From Rosellinia necatrix (Eukaryota > Ascomycota > Sordariomycetes > Xylariales > Xylariaceae): a stretch of 64,000 bases of DNA. The DNA lies in the NCBI GenBank assembly GCA_021209875.1, contig JAGYVD010000007.1, forward strand, positions 1,302,001 through 1,366,000, written 5' to 3'. The translations under genes were made by a program, and so were the position numbers. Each line of letters begins with the position of its first letter. The stretch's first letter is position 1. Under the pieces are notes generated by a model that was given only the letters and a program-made list of their open reading frames with translations, did not search any database and had not been told where the DNA came from. Below are positions 12,466 to 21,681 of the stretch, piece by piece.

Positions 12466-14113
12466 TATAATCCCAACGTCTTTTATTTCAACCTTGGCTT
12501 GATCTAACACCTGGTCCAGATACTTTTGGCACAGTGGCTCGACCGTCCAGCGCACTGAGCCAGGAATCCGAGACGTTTTAGGGAAAGCGCTCTGGATTAC
12601 TTGGCATCATTGAACCGTCGTCACCATTTCATGTCGATTTCAGAAGCTGAATCAATCTCGGCACATTAGCTCATGCGATAATAACACTCAGCTTCTCAGT
12701 ATACTAATTGCCTGTTAACATATTTTCACCGCCACCGGAGTTAAGGGGACTCATTAATCATTCGTCTTCCGATGTCCATCGAAAAGGAGACGGCCGTCAG
12801 CAACCCGCTTAAAATTAAAATCCCAGATGTTGCCAAACGCCTTCCAGGGTCCGGTGACTACCCTCAACATCCTACACCCAACCGAGTTAGAGCAAGAGTG
12901 AAAAACACACTCATGCCGACAACTGGGTTCACACCTTCGAGGAGTTGAGCATGGAGATGAACACAGTATTAAAAAAAAAATACTTCAAAGACCACCTTCT
13001 TGTTCAGCCTTCGTTTTGCCCATCCCTTCCCTATAGAGGCGGGTTACCCAAGTCTAGACAGATGAAAATATTGGGACACAAACCGCAAACCCCTCCCCCC
13101 CGGCATACACAAACCATGCAGGGTATATCTCCATATACGCAGAACACACCTACACACGAACCAAAAAAAAAAAAGAAAAAAGACGAGGCTGGGTGGGGTG
13201 GAAGAGCGATATATGGATCACGACAGGCTTACGAAAACCTGGAGATCTCTTTGCATATGTCCCTTCTTACGACGATATGACCCGTTGATTAAGATACCAC
13301 GTTGAATTGAAGCGTTCAGCCCTCGGTGGATCAGTGAGATAAGCAGTTTCTAGGGGAAATGCCTGTTGTATGTTTGAAAGATAGTGGCGCCGATAATAGT
13401 GGCCGCGTAACTTGTATAGGTACCTTTAATAGTAAGCCTCTTCTCAAGGGCTTGATTATTAATATCTGAAATCTCCCTCTCGTGTGCCTTGCATAACTCT
13501 TTATTTATTTTCCCTTTCAGTGTTTTCCTTGCCTAGACCCATCGTTAGCAAAGCTGACCTCCTAGCACGCACGGAGACCCAACGGGAAGGTATCGCATAT
13601 AGTTGGGCGAGTTAGCGTCAAAGATGGACATTGAGGGAAAGCATCAAATGCAGAAAGGCTCGTTGCGTTTCGTTATCGTAAAAATTAGGGTAAAAAGCGG
13701 AAGCTTCAATGTCCTTAGCAAGCCATTCTTTGTTATGCTTGAGCCTTCATGACGACCCTGGAACCCAAACGGAGGCCTCGAATCGCAAAGCGACTTTTTT
13801 TCCTCGTGAGATATTTAGTAATTCAATATCGCCAATATAAGGACTTACCATAGGTAGTACCTAGGTAGCTGGACCGGTAGGTTGTTACCTACCTACTACC
13901 TACTACCTACGAAGAGGTGCTACAACCAATTAGACGGTTTCCCTCTAGCGTCCCGATTATCTCGGCCACCTTCCCTTTAGCATCACGCTACCTATTCCCA
14001 GGCATGTGCGCCCCTCACCCCCTCCCTTCGGACGACCGAACGAGAAGGCCAAGACTGGTTTTAGCGAGCGGCTCCCCCAACGAACGGGAAGCTAGTCACT
14101 TCCGTCCTTTTCG
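12466..14113. other. Intergenic region, no gene seen
   Basis: No supported gene. It contains A-rich runs (about 12970-12980 and 13163-13180) and, at 13850-13915, a dense cluster of TACCTA/TAGGTA words (TAGTACCTAGGTAG followed by repeated CTACCTAC) just upstream of the tRNA genes. Confidence 0.6.
13850..13915. repeat. TACCTA/TAGGTA-rich tract
   Basis: A dense run of TAGGTAG and CTACCTAC words containing palindromic ACCTAGGT cores. The same words recur in other intergenic gaps of the window, for example near 5460, 35660, 36492 and 47035, and are rare inside genes. Confidence 0.7.
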
Positions 14114-14185
14114 GGGCTTGTGGTTTAGTGGTATAATACTCCCTTAGCATGGGAGTGGTCCGGGGTTCGATTCCCCGCGAGTCCA
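14114..14185 (+). tRNA. tRNA-Ala (AGC)
   Basis: A full cloverleaf folds by eye. The acceptor pairs GGGCTTG with CGAGTCC, including two G-T pairs. The D-arm contains TGGTTTAGTGGTA. The anticodon arm is CTCCC, loop TTAGCAT, GGGAG, giving anticodon AGC at 14146-14148. The T-arm is CGGGG, TTCGATT, CCCCG, and the discriminator base is A. There is no intron. No run of four or more T follows before the next tRNA. Confidence 0.93.
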
Positions 14186-14190
14186 TCTCT

Positions 14191-14207
14191 GGAGGTTCAA
14201 TTCCTTC
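14191..14207 (+). other. Orphan T-arm / B-box-like hairpin between two tRNAs
   Basis: GGAGG, loop TTCAATT, CCTTC forms a five-pair stem with a seven-base loop, the geometry of a tRNA T-arm. GGTTCAATTCC matches the Pol III B box with one change. It sits six bases after the Ala tRNA and has no matching acceptor or D-arm, so it is either a relic of a lost tRNA copy or chance. Confidence 0.45.
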
Positions 14208-14233
14208 TATTGATACCGAATCTAGCATCTTTA

Positions 14234-14345
14234 GGGAGTTTGGCCGAGTGGTTAAGGCGCCGTGTTTAGGATCTGTTGAGCTTCGTCTCGGCATTCCGTA
14301 GACCCGCGGTGGGAAACCGCGCAGGTTCGAATCCTGCAGCTCTCA
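14234..14345 (+). tRNA. tRNA-Leu (TAG) with intron
   Basis: Class II tRNA. The acceptor pairs GGGAGTT with AGCTCTC and the discriminator is A. The D-arm is GGCCGAGTGGTTAAGGC. The anticodon stem CCGTG (14260-14264) pairs with CGCGG (14305-14309), and the loop TTTAGG+C gives anticodon TAG at 14267-14269. A 33-nt intron (14271-14303) lies at the usual site one base after the anticodon and holds a GAG-TTCG-CTC hairpin. There is a short variable arm and a perfect T-arm, GCAGG TTCGAAT CCTGC. A folding program should confirm the exact intron ends. A different intron placement could change the anticodon, but TAG fits best. Confidence 0.8.
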
Positions 14346-15420
14346 AAATATTTTTTTAGTCTTCTTTTTGTTTTGTTTTTTTTGTTTTTTTTTTTGTTTT
14401 TTTCCTTCACCCCTTGTGCCACAGAGTAGTTTGCACATATATCAACATAACTAAAAAGGTGGAACGGTTCCGTTTTACCTTCACACCCTGTTAAGTCTGA
14501 AAATTAACCCCAACATGCCTAATGATAAAATATCCCTTTCCCAAGCCTAAAATGTGTGGTACTTCTCACTCTCTATTATAAAGTGACGGTAAACAGGTGC
14601 TACTTTATTCGCATGTGGAAATGGGTAACAGCGCGGGAAGTGTGAGTGATCGCCTTTACTGCATGGGTGCTTCGTGTAACATATTAAAGATGATAGATAG
14701 AGTAGAAGCATTATATTATTTGCGATAGCACGTGCTTCGTAACGGATGATTGATGCCCTAGTCTATAGCGTAGTCCTGCAAGACAGTAGGTAGTATAACT
14801 TCGGGTTGATCGCTCGCATGATGCAAATGACGAGTATCAACTCAGCGAATTATACCCCCCCATCAAATATTGAAATCGCGAGTCACTCCTAACAACGCTC
14901 AGTCGAGTTATGGAGTTTAGTAGCGCCGCGCGTTTCATGGCTGATCGTACACTGTCAGCTCTTTTTTTTTACCGTACTATCGTATCAACAGCGCCTGCGC
15001 ATTTGCCATGCTGAGTAAACCTCACCGCTCTGTCCATGTCGGTATTCCACGACCTCTCCACCCCCGGGTTTCGACATTGAGAACGCGAAGGAGCTCCGGC
15101 TGGACATTTCAATGCTTCAAGTGTATAATATCTTATAAATAATTATGAAATGGTATCTCACGGTCGCAATGTTCGGCTGCCCACCTGCCTGTCCACCATG
15201 ATGGTTGGCCAACCTTGGAACGCCGCCCCCAAACCTATCCACCCATAGTAAATATGTTCTAATGACCCCGAGAGGATGATGTCCGCTTCTAAAACTTGTG
15301 CAAAAGTCCACAATGCAATGCATATTCATAACTCGTGTGGCCATTCTTAATCGACGTTTGCTGTCAACTGATTGGTGGCTGTAATCTAGCGTTCGCACCA
15401 AACGCCACAGAAACCGTGCA
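14346..15420. other. Intergenic region, no gene seen
   Basis: T-rich just after the tRNA pair, otherwise unremarkable. It probably includes the 3' UTR of the forkhead gene on the minus strand. No supported coding region. Confidence 0.6.
14351..14357 (+). terminator. RNA polymerase III terminator
   Basis: A run of seven T begins five bases after the tRNA-Leu discriminator. It is the first T-run long enough to stop Pol III downstream of either tRNA. Confidence 0.8.
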
Positions 15421-18400
15421 TTAAGCGGGGGATATGCCAAATCTTTTAGGCTCCGGCTGCTCCGCGTTGGCACTGCCTGGTCCCTCATCTAAGGATCGTT
15501 TGTGGCCAGCAATTTGGTCTACAACCCCGGCGCTCGGCGGTGCAGGGCTGGACATGTTATGAATGGGTGCTGGCACCTTCAGGGCCGTTGGCTTCTGGTG
15601 CTCCGTTGTGGAAACTTTGCGGGGGATGGTTTGCTCATTCTCGGTTTTGTTATCGGCGGCCCCCCCAACACTATTATTACCACGAGCACCCACAGCCCTA
15701 CCCACGTGACTAACTGTTACATGGCCAAGGCTGGCGCCACCATCGCCGCTTGTATGTGTGACCGTGATAGCTGCAGTATGTCCCGCGTTAAGACCTGCGT
15801 TGGCACTTGATGCGCCTTTCGATGGACAGTCGCTAGTAGTGGCGGCGGTATAATTCACATTTTCTGGTGTAGCGATCTTGCTAGAACTGTTTCCACTAGA
15901 ATTGCCTGGGGTATTGCCTGCTACGTGAGAAGTGGTGGTTCCCGATGTGCCATCAACCGTATCGCATGTGGCATTACTTTTATTGGCGTTGGCATCGCTT
16001 TTGCTTGACGGAATGCTGGCGTGGCTGCCCGTAATGCTGCTTGATGTATTACCTGCTGTAATGCCCGTAGGGAGGCTCGCTATAGCGTTGGGCGCACTAC
16101 TTGTCGGCTGGCTCACTATACCGCTTGGTGCGCTATTCGCTGGGTTGACTGTTGTGCCGGTTGATATAACATTTGCCGTATTGCTTACCAAACTACTCGC
16201 TCCGATGCCTGTCATATTACTCGTTGCATTGTTTGCTGCCTTTCTTATCGTATTGCCCGTCACGTTACTCGAAAGACCACCCATCGGATTACTTGCCGAC
16301 ATGCCTGATGGGGTACTATTGGTCACGGATGGACTGCTGGCTGCACTGACGCCGGAATTATTTGCCACATTGACCGAGGCAGCAGCATTATTACTGGCAT
16401 TGGTACCAGCATAGCTGCTTATGGCTATGCCAGTATTGACACCGTGGGCCTTGTGGAAAGCGTCATCCGTGAACCTCTTCTGGCCTGTGATTTGGTCAAG
16501 GACACCGGCACTGGGGGGGGCGGGGCTCGAAACGCTGGGTCGTGGCACTGTAGGCGCGGTGGCAGGCGCTACTCCCGAACGGACCAACGGACTCATAGTT
16601 GGAGGTCGAGTAAGCGTGACAGGTGCGGGACGTTGGGGGGGGATACCAGGCCGCACCATCTGGGGCATGCTTGAACTTGGGGCAGCTGAAGCCGATGGAT
16701 GCGTGCTTGGGGTGTAAGGGCCGCCCGCCATGCTATTCTTAGGGGGCGCATGCTGTGCTCCAGACGCGTTAGGGTTCTGGGATGATGGTGGGGGAGCGGA
16801 CGGTTCTTTACGGGTGACGACTTGTGTTGGCTGCGAAATCCCTGTTCGACTGGTATGCGCCGGTGCTGGCGAATCATTCTGGGGTCTAAGGCTGTGCGAG
16901 CTACGAACTTCGTCGATTATTTGAGTGACAGACTTGACCATTAGTTTATCTGCCTCCTCCCAGCCGGGGATCTTGCCAGCGTGTGGTAAGCCTCGAGCGC
17001 GATTAATTGCAGAATCTACAATGATTTCTGCTTTGTCGGTTTTCGTCTTAAGTGCTGTCACCATGCTGTCTCGAAAATTCTTCAACCGCCGTCTTATCTC
17101 GGCTTCAACGGTGTTGGGTGGTGCAGGGCTTGGCGTAGAACTTGCTTGCATAGGGGCACTGGGAACCGGTGAGGCTGATGTAGTATGGTGGTGTTTTTGC
17201 CTCATATCTCTAATCATTCCTTGCATTGCATTGATGAGAGTTGTCTCAACTGAATCAAATCCCGGAACTCTGTTTTGCACTGGCAATCCTCGAACTCGGT
17301 TGGCGGCAGCTTCGATAATACTGGCAGCATGCGGTGTCTGCTTAGATATAACATTCAACATGTTAGAGCTAAATTGCATGATCGCCCTTTCGATTTCAGG
17401 TGATAGTTTCTCTCTTGGCCCAGCACTAGCGACAGTGGGTTTGGGTTGTTGTGGTTGTGTGGGGGTTGCGGGCTGTGTGGTTGATAATGCGGCAGGAGTT
17501 TGGCCGCTTGCTAGGCTTGCCTCTGCCTTGGCGGGTGGATTTGAAGGTGGCGGTGGCGGGCGCGCGTAGGGAGAACTATATGTGCTTTGTTGAGGCGCAT
17601 TCGGTGGCCGCGGTACGGCTACGGTACCGTAGCCAGGAGGTAATTGTGCTGGCGCTGGCACATGGGCCGCATATACCGGCTGAGTAGCGGGTTGTACTGG
17701 TGTTGCCGTGTGGTGCTGGGCATTTTGCGCAGTAGTTGTATAACCGGGCTGAGGGTGTTTTTGTTCGGTTGGATAGTTTGGAAGTCCATGCGCATAGGTA
17801 GCACTGCTCGGGTTTGAGTAGTGGCCGTTTTGATAATACGGTGGGTGCGTGAGGTGTGAATGGAGATGCGGTGCTCCAAGGTGACGATCTGGCGAGCTAG
17901 CCTTCCGCTTCTTGCCAGCATCCAACTCTACCCCAGGCACGCGGGACCAGAGTCCAGTCTCTTCATCCTTCTTGAAAGCTTCGTTACCAATTAAATTATG
18001 ACGGACACTGCTCTCCCATCCCTTCGTCTCTGCACTAAAGAAGAACCAAGGATATCTGGCGGTGATCCTCTTATAAATTTGCTTGAGTGTTAACCCGTCC
18101 GGTGGGCCATTCGTGAGAGCCTCGTCGATCAAAACACCGTAGTTCTTGGTCGGTTTCTGTAGTTGCTCGTTGGTATAATCTTCTATTCGAAGATCTAGAG
18201 GCGGCGACTTGGGGCGGACTTTCTTGTCTTTCTTCTCCTTAACCCGTTTCTCTACATCAGATCCTTCTTCGCCATCCTCTCTTTTCTTCTTGTTATATTT
18301 ACGTTTTTCTGGACGTTCATTATCCTCAGGAAGAGGGTTCTTCCGCGGTCGACCAACAGGACGTTTAATCTTCTCTTCTTGGGTGTCTTGCGGAACAGTC

Positions 18401-20502
18401 TTCTTTGAAGTCTCTTGCATCTGCTTCTTAAGCAGCCTGCGTTCTCTCTTCGACATGATCCCATCCTTAGGTGGACGCCCCGGTCCCCGCCGCTTGGGAA
18501 GATCAGGCATCGCAAATTCGGATGAAAGCTCGCCCAGCATATCCAACTCAGGTTTAATCATTTCGGAAAGGTGATGTTCTGCCGTAGCAACATGTTCAGC
18601 ACTGTTGATCTCGGGCTCCGCCTCTGGCTCCGGTTGCGCTTCGGGCCCTGCTTCTGTCGCTAGTACCGGGGCCGGTGCCGTGGCCGGCGTGGGTGCCGGT
18701 GCCGGCGCTGGTTCTGGTTGAATTTCCTCTTCGCCATTCTCAGACCCGATGATTGGGGTCGCAATATTTTCCACATCAGACAATTCTTCACTGGTATCCC
18801 TGAAATTTTCATGGTCGGAATGCTCAAAATCGAGACTCATCTCCTTGCCGCCGATCGACATACGCTTGCTTGATCCAACATCTTCATCCTCCCCGCCAGA
18901 CATTCCCGTCTGGACGCCGTTGATGACGAAGAAAAATTCAACATCCTTGATCTGCAGCCGGTCGCCGCTTCTCAATGTTGCAGGTTGACCCAGCCCATAC
19001 AAAACATCTTCGCAAAAAAATCCATTCTTGTGCAAAGCAATCCCCTCAAAGACACTCCTCTTCTTATTGAACTGTATCTTAAGATGTTGCCTTGAAATCC
19101 CGCGCGTTTTGCTAGCAATGTCCGGACCAGGTGAATGTATGCCTATAAACGGTATATGTCCCGGGGACGGTTGCAAGGCCCCTAAATCAACCGCGGCGGC
19201 TCCCGGAGTATGCGATACGTATTGTCGGTTCGATTTCACGTGGCTTTCCGGCGCATTATCTTCGCCGATAGGGGGCTGAGCGACAGAGCTCGCACGGCGC
19301 CTTTTCACGGGTTTGGCGTCCTCGTCATCCGAGTGCTCGGGCCCAAGCATACCACCCTCCTCACTGACATAGGATTTACTAAACTTGCCTCTGTCGCACG
19401 TGATGGGTGTGGGCGGCGGTAACCCATTCCTTTCATTTTCTTCGCATTTGCGTCGGTAGGCAGCTTGTCTCCTCTCATCGGCCCTTGCCTGTTCCATGGC
19501 TTTCTTGTCACGACCAATAATAACGGCATACGTAGTCATTTGAAAGGTACTATCGGCGAATTCTATCCTAGCAAAAGATTCGAGTTTCTGACTCTCCGTT
19601 GTAGATGTGGGTTCCGCACTTCCCGTGTGCACATCGCTCCCTTGCGTAAAGGAATGCAATGACACTGCAGAAGGGTGGATGGCAGAAAGGCCTTGATCTT
19701 GGAAGACAGAAGTAGCCTGAGCGGCAATGTTCATTATGTAAGCATTTGGGTCGATGCTACCCTGAGAGAGCCGCATGCCAGATAGCATACCAGCCGAGGA
19801 GTAGTCGGCGCTATGTGGATCGGGGTCTGTTGTCGCAATGGCTTGTACTTGGTTACGTCGATGGTAGCCTGCATGGTCCAGCACGAAGGGTTCGTCGAGC
19901 TCCATGCCCTCGGAAACACCCAAAGTCCTATGATTCGTAAGCTGCGGAGGGCCGAAGATGCCGCTACGGAATATTAACGAGTCTCGAGAAAGAGACAGAG
20001 GTGGAAGGTCAGCAGTCAGCTTAGCCATCGCATCATCAGACAGGCCTTCGTCCATGTTGACATTAGTTGCCGCCGGGGTTGATAACGGTGAGACGGTTGG
20101 CGGAGAGAGTATCGGAAGATCGTTGTCGGCGTCGTGAGAAAAAGGATCGGGCCGTGGTTGGTTGTCGGGAGGATCTGCGAGAGGGTCTGCGAGAGAGTTT
20201 GCAAGAGGGTTTGCGGAGGGAGTTTGTTGGTCGACCGTGGTCGCTTGATTCGTCATGTTTGAAGATATTAGAGTTACAGGCGTCTCTAATGTTAAGGCTG
20301 CAGCGGCGTCGGGGGCGCTGGATGGTAAGACAGTAACGGCGGAGGCATCTCTACCCCCGTTCCCGTCCCCGTCCCCGTCCCCGTTCCCGTCCCCGTTCGG
20401 GCGTGAACGTGGACTCGGAGAGGTCGCTGGGGCGGGCGGTGGGGAGCCCATGACAGCAGCCACACGACCTTCATCGGTCGGGGCAGCATTGGACGAAGTC
20501 AT
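15421..20502 (-). CDS. FHA/forkhead transcription factor with AT-hooks and a very long C-terminus
   Basis: Single-exon gene, 1693 residues from the first ATG (20500-20502); the open frame extends 19 codons upstream without an ATG. An FHA domain spans about residues 315-530, split by a roughly 120-residue insert between the IIGRDKKA strand and the SRQHLKIQF strand. Two AT-hooks follow, RRGPGRPPK (about 671) and KRPVGRPRK (about 713). The forkhead DNA-binding domain is at about 782-866, starting KPTKNYGVLIDEAL and containing the recognition-helix stretch WESSVRHNL. The architecture matches the yeast Fkh1/Fkh2 and S. pombe Fkh2 type, which control periodic and mitotic gene expression. The C-terminal half is low-complexity; a Ser/Asn/Thr/Ala-rich stretch lies between two copies of a SSPAPPSAGV-DQI-G-KR motif. 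The protein is roughly 2.5 times the length of the yeast factors. The N-terminus carries a GDGN run coded by a CCCGTC repeat. Confidence 0.93.
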   Translation of the reverse strand: MTSSNAAPTDEGRVAAVMGSPPPAPATSPSPRSRPNGDGNGDGDGDGNGGRDASAVTVLPSSAPDAAAALTLETPVTLISSNMTNQATTVDQQTPSANPLANSLADPLADPPDNQPRPDPFSHDADNDLPILSPPTVSPLSTPAATNVNMDEGLSDDAMAKLTADLPPLSLSRDSLIFRSGIFGPPQLTNHRTLGVSEGMELDEPFVLDHAGYHRRNQVQAIATTDPDPHSADYSSAGMLSGMRLSQGSIDPNAYIMNIAAQATSVFQDQGLSAIHPSAVSLHSFTQGSDVHTGSAEPTSTTESQKLESFARIEFADSTFQMTTYAVIIGRDKKAMEQARADERRQAAYRRKCEENERNGLPPPTPITCDRGKFSKSYVSEEGGMLGPEHSDDEDAKPVKRRRASSVAQPPIGEDNAPESHVKSNRQYVSHTPGAAAVDLGALQPSPGHIPFIGIHSPGPDIASKTRGISRQHLKIQFNKKRSVFEGIALHKNGFFCEDVLYGLGQPATLRSGDRLQIKDVEFFFVINGVQTGMSGGEDEDVGSSKRMSIGGKEMSLDFEHSDHENFRDTSEELSDVENIATPIIGSENGEEEIQPEPAPAPAPTPATAPAPVLATEAGPEAQPEPEAEPEINSAEHVATAEHHLSEMIKPELDMLGELSSEFAMPDLPKRRGPGRPPKDGIMSKRERRLLKKQMQETSKKTVPQDTQEEKIKRPVGRPRKNPLPEDNERPEKRKYNKKKREDGEEGSDVEKRVKEKKDKKVRPKSPPLDLRIEDYTNEQLQKPTKNYGVLIDEALTNGPPDGLTLKQIYKRITARYPWFFFSAETKGWESSVRHNLIGNEAFKKDEETGLWSRVPGVELDAGKKRKASSPDRHLGAPHLHSHLTHPPYYQNGHYSNPSSATYAHGLPNYPTEQKHPQPGYTTTAQNAQHHTATPVQPATQPVYAAHVPAPAQLPPGYGTVAVPRPPNAPQQSTYSSPYARPPPPPSNPPAKAEASLASGQTPAALSTTQPATPTQPQQPKPTVASAGPREKLSPEIERAIMQFSSNMLNVISKQTPHAASIIEAAANRVRGLPVQNRVPGFDSVETTLINAMQGMIRDMRQKHHHTTSASPVPSAPMQASSTPSPAPPNTVEAEIRRRLKNFRDSMVTALKTKTDKAEIIVDSAINRARGLPHAGKIPGWEEADKLMVKSVTQIIDEVRSSHSLRPQNDSPAPAHTSRTGISQPTQVVTRKEPSAPPPSSQNPNASGAQHAPPKNSMAGGPYTPSTHPSASAAPSSSMPQMVRPGIPPQRPAPVTLTRPPTMSPLVRSGVAPATAPTVPRPSVSSPAPPSAGVLDQITGQKRFTDDAFHKAHGVNTGIAISSYAGTNASNNAAASVNVANNSGVSAASSPSVTNSTPSGMSASNPMGGLSSNVTGNTIRKAANNATSNMTGIGASSLVSNTANVISTGTTVNPANSAPSGIVSQPTSSAPNAIASLPTGITAGNTSSSITGSHASIPSSKSDANANKSNATCDTVDGTSGTTTSHVAGNTPGNSSGNSSSKIATPENVNYTAATTSDCPSKGASSANAGLNAGHTAAITVTHTSGDGGASLGHVTVSHVGRAVGARGNNSVGGAADNKTENEQTIPRKVSTTEHQKPTALKVPAPIHNMSSPAPPSAGVVDQIAGHKRSLDEGPGSANAEQPEPKRFGISPA
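15554..16464 (-). repeat. Low-complexity Asn/Thr/Ser/Ala-rich coding tract in the forkhead gene
   Basis: About 300 codons of degenerate short words (for example VSNTANVIS, NAIASLPTG, GNTSSS) lie between two homologous segments coding SSPAPPSAGV-DQI-G-KR (about 16465-16535 and 15485-15553). The tract has no recognisable domain and looks like an expanded, decayed repeat inside a duplicated terminal segment. Confidence 0.7.
20355..20398. repeat. CCCGTC hexamer repeat within the forkhead coding region
   Basis: About seven imperfect CCCGTC/CCCGTT units. On the minus strand they code an alternating Gly-Asp/Gly-Asn tract near residues 36-48 of the forkhead protein. Confidence 0.85.
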
Positions 20503-21681
20503 CGCTGTGAGGGACAGCTCGTTCGTCTTGGTGACGTGCCGGAGAGAGAAAGGCTGCAATGGGTGTTGTCGGTGGCAGCGAATTCAAAGATTGTAGGAGC
20601 AGACATGGCAGGGTACAATGCGCGATGCGATTAGATAGACCGGCAATTGGCAGTTCGGTCGACGGAAGGAGGGTAGAATTGTCACCGCCTGCCCGCGGTT
20701 CTTTCAATCAGGACATGATAAGAAAAAATACAGCAGACGGGCACAGCTGGCAGGGCCCTCTAGCCGTAGCGCTAACCATCTCTGGAAAGGCTCGTTTGTG
20801 TAGGTCCGAAATCAAAGGAATCCCCCTCCTCGAGCCCCCCGCTGATTGGCCACACTAGCAGTGACCCACTCAAGCTTGTGTTTGTATGTAATAGGCAGGT
20901 AACGAATCTGACCCGCCTTCCAACACCAGGTACTTGCCTACCTATCCTACGTACCACAGAACCTCTGTCCAGCTGAACATAATACTCACGCATAGCACCT
21001 AACCTCTAGATATGTCTATCTCTTGGCGAAAAGCATAAATTTGAGAAAGAGGAAAGCCAAAACATCGATAGCCTACCTAGGTAGCAAAGCTTAATCAAGA
21101 TAGCTCAGTCAGCTCGTGAAGACCACATTGAGTAAGCAACCTCTAAACTATATATCTAAATGCGCCAATGTTATACACGGCCGATAGCAACAATTTCTCT
21201 AAGGCGTCTATATTGATTGACAGAGAGTATTAAGCGCCTTGCATACGAATGGTTCTTTCAATGAATACACCTTATACGTCGCTAGGCTCTAGCCGTGAGA
21301 GGACTCTAGAAATAGACTGTTTTACAGAAACCCAAAGCCCCCCTCTCCCCGCCCCTCTCCTCCTCCCTAAAATACGGTACCTTTAACTCGAAGTTCTTTG
21401 GGTACATATGTTTGATATGTATTGAGCAAGCTACTTCCCATCCAGCTCGTCGTGAGTTGAAATATACCGCCAGATCTTTCCATCGTAAATCGGGTTTGCA
21501 TTGAGGTACCTTATCCATTCTTTATGTTCTAGGCGAACGCCGCCTCCTTTCAAACACCTTCGCCCACGTTCGTCAAAAGCCATATTATGCGTGAAGCTGT
21601 CGTTGTGGGGACGAAGGGGCTAATTCTTTGCATCAACGACCCCTCATAGCAACTAGCCTGCCAGGATAGTAGAGCGCCGCG
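20503..21681. other. Intergenic region between the forkhead 5' end and the MOT1 3' end
   Basis: Forkhead promoter side plus the 3' flank of the transporter gene; both genes are on the minus strand. Contains TACCTA words near 20938 and 21074. No supported gene. Confidence 0.6.

Noticed and set aside
20503..20559. Nineteen-codon upstream extension of the forkhead reading frame
   Set aside because: There is no ATG in it; the frame opens at a TTG, so the ATG at 20500-20502 was taken as the start.
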